The position numbers and the translations under genes are program-made. From contig JAFTYN010000042.1 in NCBI GenBank assembly GCA_017461465.1, positions 1-9,545 on the forward strand: a stretch of 9,545 bases of DNA, written 5' to 3'. Under the pieces are notes generated by a model. The model ran no database searches. It was not told where the DNA came from and was given only the letters and a program-made list of their open reading frames with translations. How positions within the stretch are numbered: the stretch's first letter is position 1; the number at the start of each line of letters is the position of its first letter. This DNA comes from Bacilli bacterium (GTDB taxonomy: Bacteria; Bacillota_I; Bacilli_A; RF39; UBA660). Positions 5,633 through 9,545 of the stretch are shown one piece after another.

Positions 5633-7363
5633 ATGTATCAAGCATTATACAGAAAGTATAGACCAAATAATTTTTCTGACGTTACAGGTCAAGAAATAAT
5701 AATAAAAACTTTAAAAAATGCAGTAGAAAATAATAAAATATCACATGCTTATTTATTTACTGGCCCACGTGGTACTGGAAAAACATCTATAGCAAAAATA
5801 TTAGCAAAAACAGTTAATTGTAATGATTTAAAAGATAGTACACCTTGTGATAAGTGTGTAAATTGTACACAAATAAATTCTAAAACTTCTACAGATATTA
5901 TTGAAATAGATGCTGCTTCTAATAATGGTGTAGATGAAATAAGAGAAATAAGAAATAAAGTTAATCTTGTTCCATCAACTGGAAAATATAAAGTATATAT
6001 AATAGATGAAGTACATATGCTAACTACTGGAGCTTTTAATGCGTTATTGAAAACTTTAGAAGAACCACCTAGTCATGCAATATTTATACTAGCAACAACA
6101 GAACCTCATAAAATACCTGCAACTATAATGTCGAGATGTCAAAGATTTGATTTTAAGAGAATTCCAAATGAAAAAATAGTTTTAAGGTTGAAGTATATAG
6201 TAGAACAAGAAAACTTGAATGTTGATGAAGAGGCTTTATATGAAATCGCAAGAATTTCTGATGGAGGCATGAGAGATTCTATTAGTTTGCTTGACCAATT
6301 AGTTTCTTATAACCCTGTTAATGCAAATATAGATGATGTCCATGAAATAAATGGTTCCTTATCAAATAAACGATTAAAAGCGTTTATAACTAATATATTA
6401 AATAAAGATATAACTAATGTATTAAATGATATAGATGAGTTTTATTCTAATGGTAAAAGTTTAATAAAGATAACAGAATCAATAATAAATTTTTTGAAAA
6501 ATGTTTTACTTTTAAAAGTTTCTAGAGATTATTTGTTATCAAAAGTAGATGAAATTAGTGACTATGAAGAAGTTTTAAAAATGGCTTCAATTGAGCAAAT
6601 TACCGAATTAATAACAAAATTTAATAATGAGATAAATGATATTAAAATTTCTAGTGATCCTAAGCTATCTATGGAAATTTTAATAATAAAAGAATGCTCA
6701 AAAATGGGAGAAAATATTTCCCGAGAAATAGTTTTAGAAACTAAAGAAAACAAAAATACTATCATAATGAATGAAGAAAAAGCAATACAAATAAACAGGG
6801 AAATAATCAAAACACAAACAAATGTACTAGAAAAAGAATCAGATGTTTTAGTGGAAGAAAAAAAAGAAATATATATTGAATCAGAAGAAGTAAAGAAAGT
6901 AAATTTAAAATTGGATGAGCTAATAGAATTAAGAGTGAATAATACATTAGCAAAATTTAATAAAGGATTGTTAAAAAATATAAAAGAACAATTGTCTGGA
7001 GTATCAGATTACTTATTAGATGATCGATATAGTAAATATGCTTCTATTTTATTAGATGGTGAATTAAAAGCAGCAAGTGATGAAAATATGATTTTTGTAT
7101 ATCAAACTAAAAACACAAGTGATGAATTTAATATAAATATTTTATTAATAGAAGAATTAATTTCTCAATTGTTAGAGAAAAATTATAAAGTAATTTCTGT
7201 TGATATAGAAAAATGGGAAATAATTAAAAATGAGTTTAATAATAAACAAAAAAAATATGACTATATACCAGAAACAAGTGAATTATTATCTTGCCTGATA
7301 AATAGTAATCAAGAAATAAACGAACTTGATAATATTTTTGGTGATATAGTAAATTATGAATAA
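5633..7363 (+). CDS. dnaX: DNA polymerase III subunits gamma/tau (clamp loader ATPase)
   Basis: A 576-residue AAA+ clamp-loader subunit that loads the beta sliding clamp and, as tau, ties the loader to polymerase and DnaB helicase. The canonical start MYQALYRKYRP is preceded by GGGAGGT. Seen: ISHAYLF (36-42), Walker A GPRGTGKT (44-51), a zinc module C63, C72, C75, C78, Walker B IIDEVH (D125-E126), sensor 1 and arginine finger ATTEPHKIPATIMSRCQ (S167-R168-C169), and sensor 2 GGMRDS (R214). The AAA+ and collar domains reach about residue 370; the rest, Lys/Glu-rich and poorly conserved, is the tau-specific part. An A8 run at codons 409-411 could give a gamma-length product by slippage. The gene leads the dnaX-ybaB-recR-bofA-holB-ricT operon and has its own promoter. 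Confidence 0.97.
   Translation: MYQALYRKYRPNNFSDVTGQEIIIKTLKNAVENNKISHAYLFTGPRGTGKTSIAKILAKTVNCNDLKDSTPCDKCVNCTQINSKTSTDIIEIDAASNNGVDEIREIRNKVNLVPSTGKYKVYIIDEVHMLTTGAFNALLKTLEEPPSHAIFILATTEPHKIPATIMSRCQRFDFKRIPNEKIVLRLKYIVEQENLNVDEEALYEIARISDGGMRDSISLLDQLVSYNPVNANIDDVHEINGSLSNKRLKAFITNILNKDITNVLNDIDEFYSNGKSLIKITESIINFLKNVLLLKVSRDYLLSKVDEISDYEEVLKMASIEQITELITKFNNEINDIKISSDPKLSMEILIIKECSKMGENISREIVLETKENKNTIIMNEEKAIQINREIIKTQTNVLEKESDVLVEEKKEIYIESEEVKKVNLKLDELIELRVNNTLAKFNKGLLKNIKEQLSGVSDYLLDDRYSKYASILLDGELKAASDENMIFVYQTKNTSDEFNINILLIEELISQLLEKNYKVISVDIEKWEIIKNEFNNKQKKYDYIPETSELLSCLINSNQEINELDNIFGDIVNYE
6858..6865 (+). other. Candidate slippery A8 run in dnaX (gamma-like short form)
   Basis: Within codons GAA AAA AAA (409-411) there is an uninterrupted A8. 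A -1 ribosomal slip on A AAA AAA, or insertion of one A by RNA polymerase, would add four codons and then reach TGA, giving a protein of about 415 aa, close to E. coli gamma (431 aa). A +1 change also stops soon. No clear stimulatory stem-loop follows. A second A8 exists at 7248-7255 in the same gene, so base composition alone could explain it. Confidence 0.35.
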
Positions 7364-7381
7364 AGAAAGAAGGAAATAAAA

Positions 7382-7678
7382 ATGAATATACAAGCAATGA
7401 TGAAACAAGCACAAAAATTACAAAAGGATATGATGAATGCAAAGGCAGAAATTGATAAGACAGAATTTGAAGCAACATCGTCTTTCGTGAAAGTAAGAGC
7501 TAATGGTAAAAGAGAAATATTAGAAGTTAAGATAACAACTGAATCATTAGAAAAAGAAGATTTAGAAATGTTAGAAGATATGATTTTAATAGCAGTAAAT
7601 GATGTAATGAAACAAATTGAAAAAGAAACTGAAAATAAACTTGGTAGATATACACAAGGTATGCCTGGATTATTTTAA
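7382..7678 (+). CDS. ybaB: YbaB/EbfC family nucleoid-associated protein
   Basis: A 98-residue member of the YbaB/EbfC family (YaaK in B. subtilis): small dimeric DNA-binding proteins that bind broadly to the nucleoid; the exact role is unsettled. Seen: the Met/Gln/Lys-rich N-terminal helix (MNIQAMMKQAQKLQKDM, 1-17), the central strand FVKVRANGKREILEVKI (35-51) with the conserved NG turn, a long C-terminal helix, and the typical GMPGLF ending. The length matches the family's usual 100-110 aa. AGAAGGA (7368-7374) serves as ribosome binding site, 18 nt after dnaX. Its TAA stop overlaps the recR ATG by one base. The dnaX-ybaB-recR order is one of the most conserved in bacteria. Confidence 0.93.
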   Translation: MNIQAMMKQAQKLQKDMMNAKAEIDKTEFEATSSFVKVRANGKREILEVKITTESLEKEDLEMLEDMILIAVNDVMKQIEKETENKLGRYTQGMPGLF

Positions 7679-8280
7679 TGAATTATCCTGAAACATTAAA
7701 AAAATTAATAGAGTGTTATAAAAAACTTCCTGGAATAGGAGAAAAATCAGCAGAAAGAATGGCATTAGCAACAATAGATTTAGATCAAGATATATTAAAT
7801 ACATTTTCAGAATCAATAAAAACAATAAAAGAAAAAATAAAATTTTGTGAAATTTGTAACAATTATAGTGAATCAGATAGATGTGAAATTTGTAATTCTC
7901 CTTCGCGAGATAAACATACAATATGTGTCGTAGAAGAACCTAAAAATATAATTATGTTTGAAAAAATAGGTACATATAATGGTTTATATCATGTATTAAA
8001 TGGCCTTATTTCACCCCTAGATGGTATAAACCCAGAACAAATTAATATAGACTCTTTACTAAAAAGAATTGAAAATGACGATATAAAAGAAGTAATATTT
8101 GCATTAAAACCTAGCATAGAGGGAGAAACAACAACTTTATACATAAAAAAAATGCTAACAAAGAGTGATGTTGTAGTTTCGAAAATAGCACATGGAGTTC
8201 CAATGGGAGCTGACATAGATTATATAGACTCACTAACTTTAGAATTAGCTTTAGAAGATAGAAAAAGAGTAGATAATTAA
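7678..8280 (+). CDS. recR: Recombination mediator RecR
   Basis: A 200-residue ring-forming DNA-binding protein of the RecFOR pathway, which with RecO helps RecA displace SSB at gaps. Seen: the helix-hairpin-helix LPGIGEKSAER (17-27), the C4 zinc finger C57-x2-C60-x8-C69-x2-C72, and the TOPRIM-like domain beginning ICVVEEP (E86-E87) with the family motif YNGLYHVLNGLISPLDGI, then the C-terminal SKIAHGVPMGADIDYIDSLTLELAL segment. The length is standard (about 198 aa). The ATG overlaps the ybaB stop as TAATG and no good ribosome binding site precedes it, so translation probably depends on re-initiation after ybaB. recF, whose product works with RecR, is at the left edge of this window. Confidence 0.97.
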   Translation: MNYPETLKKLIECYKKLPGIGEKSAERMALATIDLDQDILNTFSESIKTIKEKIKFCEICNNYSESDRCEICNSPSRDKHTICVVEEPKNIIMFEKIGTYNGLYHVLNGLISPLDGINPEQINIDSLLKRIENDDIKEVIFALKPSIEGETTTLYIKKMLTKSDVVVSKIAHGVPMGADIDYIDSLTLELALEDRKRVDN

Positions 8281-8302
8281 TAAGAATAATTATTATAAAT
8301 GG

Positions 8303-8326
8303 TAGTATTATTAATTGGTGATACTA
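8303..8326 (+). other. Small hairpin covering the bofA-like start site
   Basis: TAGTATTA (8303-8310) pairs with TGATACTA (8319-8326) around the loop TTAATTGG, eight pairs with one G-U. The 3' arm holds half of the GGTGAT ribosome binding site and the A of ATG 8326. It could reduce initiation, but the stem is AT-rich and only weakly stable. Confidence 0.3.
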
Positions 8327-8511
8327 TGAAAAAAATATTCAATTTAATTAAAAGATTAATTTATAGTTTTTTGTTATTATATAGTTTTAATATGATATTA
8401 CTACCAATTAATATAAATATTCCTATAAATATAGTAAATATGCTTATAATAAGCTTTTTAGGAATACCATCTTTTGTTTCTTTAATTTTAATTCTATTTA
8501 TAGCTTTTTAG
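8326..8511 (+). CDS. bofA: BofA family small membrane protein (shortened)
   Basis: A 61-residue, very hydrophobic protein. After a basic start (MKKIFNLIKR) it has one clear membrane segment (about 11-27), the motif N22 ... IPIN (32-35) and a second hydrophobic stretch with LGIP (45-48). This aligns by eye with the second half of B. subtilis BofA (NMFGG...HVPINLVTTAISGILGIPGIAALVI), the inhibitor of the SpoIVFB pro-sigma-K protease, and recR-bofA neighbourhood is also known in Bacillus. The first membrane segment of the 87-residue B. subtilis protein is missing. ATG 8326 is chosen because GGTGAT precedes it; an upstream ATG at 8299 would add nine residues without a ribosome binding site. Family assignment is moderate, and a sporulation role is not shown. 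Confidence 0.7.
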   Translation: MKKIFNLIKRLIYSFLLLYSFNMILLPININIPINIVNMLIISFLGIPSFVSLILILFIAF

Positions 8512-8522
8512 GAGGTATTATG
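8509..8522 (+). promoter_or_regulatory. Stop/ribosome-binding/start junction bofA-holB
   Basis: TAGGAGGTATTATG combines the TAG stop of the upstream gene, a full AGGAGGT ribosome binding site and the holB ATG within 14 bases. The same 14 bases recur at the holB-ricT junction. Confidence 0.85.
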
Positions 8523-9434
8523 TTTTTAGATGAATATAGTAATATACAACCAGTAGCTTATAAAACATTAATTCAAGCTATAAAAAATAATAAAATATCT
8601 CATGCTTATATCTTTGAAACAAATAATAATACAGATTCTTTTGAATTTGTAAAAGCATTTGTAAAAGATATTTTTTGCATTGATTTGAAAGAAGAAGATA
8701 AATTTAAAATATCATTACAAGTAGATAATAATGAATATCCTGAATTAAAATTAGTAATTCCAAGTGGAATAAATATAAAAAAAGAAGAAATATTAGAATT
8801 ACAAAATGATTTCAAAAATAAATCATTATTTAATAATAAGAAAATTTATATTATAAATAATGCAGAAAAACTAAATCAAAGTTCATCTAATACGTTGTTA
8901 AAATTTTTAGAAGAACCTTCTGAAAATATAATAGCTATTTTAATTGTTGCAAGTAGATATGAACTATTAAAAACAATTCTTTCAAGGTGTCAATTAATTT
9001 CTTTAGTTAATAATAAAATAAAATTGGATACAGATATTGAAGAATTTCTTTTATCTAAAAATACAATAGATATAGATTCTATAAATGTAGCAGAATTAAT
9101 AGAAAATACAATTAAATTTATTTGTTTCTTTGAAAAAAACAAAAATAACACACTATTATTTATTAATCGCGAATTTAATAGCTATTTTAATAATAGAGAA
9201 AAAGTTTTATTAGCTTTTGAAATAATGAAACTATTCTATTTAGATGTTTTAAAATTCAAACAGATAAAGAAAATAGAATTATTTAAAAAATACAAACAAG
9301 AAATTGAAAATATATCTAATTTTAAGGAAATAGATTATATTCTTAAAAGAATAGAAATAATAATAGAATGTTATGATAGAATAAAATACAATGTTAATTT
9401 GAATTTGTTGATGGATTATTATTGCAATAACTAG
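8520..9434 (+). CDS. holB: DNA polymerase III subunit delta prime (clamp loader)
   Basis: A 304-residue clamp-loader stator subunit that partners DnaX and delta; cytoplasmic. Seen: ISHAYIF (26-32) shared with DnaX, the delta-prime signature YPELKLVIPSGINIKKEEI resembling B. subtilis HolB (HPDLHLVQPDGLSIKKAQI), YIINNAEKLN, LLKFLEEP (126-133) and the arginine-finger motif SRCQ (155-158) that acts on the neighbouring DnaX ATP site. There is no Walker A (the position after ISHAYIF reads ETNNNTDSF) and none of the four zinc-binding cysteines, so it should neither bind ATP nor zinc. The C-terminal 150 residues are Lys/Asn/Ile-rich and divergent. B. subtilis HolB is about 330 aa. In B. subtilis holB also precedes yaaT, as here. 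Confidence 0.92.
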   Translation: MFLDEYSNIQPVAYKTLIQAIKNNKISHAYIFETNNNTDSFEFVKAFVKDIFCIDLKEEDKFKISLQVDNNEYPELKLVIPSGINIKKEEILELQNDFKNKSLFNNKKIYIINNAEKLNQSSSNTLLKFLEEPSENIIAILIVASRYELLKTILSRCQLISLVNNKIKLDTDIEEFLLSKNTIDIDSINVAELIENTIKFICFFEKNKNNTLLFINREFNSYFNNREKVLLAFEIMKLFYLDVLKFKQIKKIELFKKYKQEIENISNFKEIDYILKRIEIIIECYDRIKYNVNLNLLMDYYCNN

Positions 9435-9445
9435 GAGGTATTATG
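9432..9445 (+). promoter_or_regulatory. Stop/ribosome-binding/start junction holB-ricT
   Basis: TAGGAGGTATTATG again merges the stop (TAG of holB), AGGAGGT and the next ATG. It is identical over 14 bases to the junction at 8509-8522. Confidence 0.85.
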
Positions 9446-9545
9446 GTTGAAGTAGTAAATATAATGTTTAAAGATAGTAATAAAACATATTATTTTTCAC
9501 CTAATGGTATAAAATTACATGATAATGATAAAGTAATAGTTAATA
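9443..9545 (+). CDS. ricT: RicT/YaaT, PSP1 domain protein (5' part only)
   Basis: The first 34 codons of a gene that continues past the window. The translated start (VEVVNIMFKDSNKTYYFSPNGIKLHDNDKVIVN) resembles the N-terminus of B. subtilis YaaT/RicT, which begins with a short strand, then FKxxGKxYYF-PNG and NDxVIVE. In B. subtilis RicT joins RicA and RicF in an Fe-S containing complex that affects RNase Y-dependent mRNA processing, competence and sporulation. It lies 8 nt after holB, and the holB-yaaT pairing is conserved in Bacillota, which supports the call. Only the N-terminus is seen; the conserved cysteines of the PSP1 domain are outside the window. Confidence 0.85.
   Translation, partial: MVEVVNIMFKDSNKTYYFSPNGIKLHDNDKVIVN

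Noticed and set aside
7248..7255. Second A8 run in dnaX as a programmed slippage site
   Set aside because: It is near the C-terminus, where slippage would remove only about 35 residues and give no gamma-sized product.
8278..8295. Hairpin after recR (TAATAA ... TTATTA) as terminator
   Set aside because: Six A-T pairs only and no following T tract; too weak to count.

Overview
The window looks like an origin-proximal housekeeping segment of a low-GC Bacillota chromosome. Evidence is the strong A+T bias, Gram-positive AGGAGGT ribosome binding sites, the recF-gyrB-gyrA and dnaX-ybaB-recR-bofA-holB-ricT gene orders, and two perfect parS sites of the B. subtilis type. UGA acts as a stop (recF ends on TGA and no gene has an internal UGA), so the Mycoplasma UGA=Trp code does not apply. 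The short SRP RNA without an Alu domain, minimal intergenic gaps, a pared-down HolB and a shortened BofA suggest a compact, possibly reduced-genome Bacilli or Mollicutes-like gut lineage. That placement is inference. All genes lie on the + strand, as expected for a replichore leading strand.

Region 1 (1-4934) is the replication/topology block: the C-terminal part of recF, then gyrB and gyrA, separated by 4 and 12 nt and closed by an intrinsic terminator overlapping the end of gyrA.

Region 2 (4935-5129) is the only real intergenic stretch, and it is dense. It holds two exact 16-bp parS palindromes with centres 43 bp apart, a sigma-A-type promoter directly abutting the second parS, and a small SRP RNA gene (ffs) ending in a T6 run.

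Region 3 (5130-5594) is tadA, placed 20 nt after the ffs T run with no evident promoter of its own, and ended by a strong intrinsic terminator.

Region 4 (5605-9545) begins with an extended -10 promoter and is a tightly packed operon: dnaX (clamp-loader tau, with a possible slippage site for a gamma-like short form), ybaB, recR, a 61-residue BofA-family membrane protein, holB (clamp-loader delta prime) and the start of ricT/yaaT. DnaX and HolB are partners in the clamp loader. RecF and RecR act in the same RecFOR recombination pathway but sit in separate operons.

No mobile element, CRISPR array, tRNA, phage gene or defence gene was seen. The most notable feature is the parS pair placed against the SRP RNA promoter between gyrA and ffs. 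Nothing here amounts to a wholly new system.
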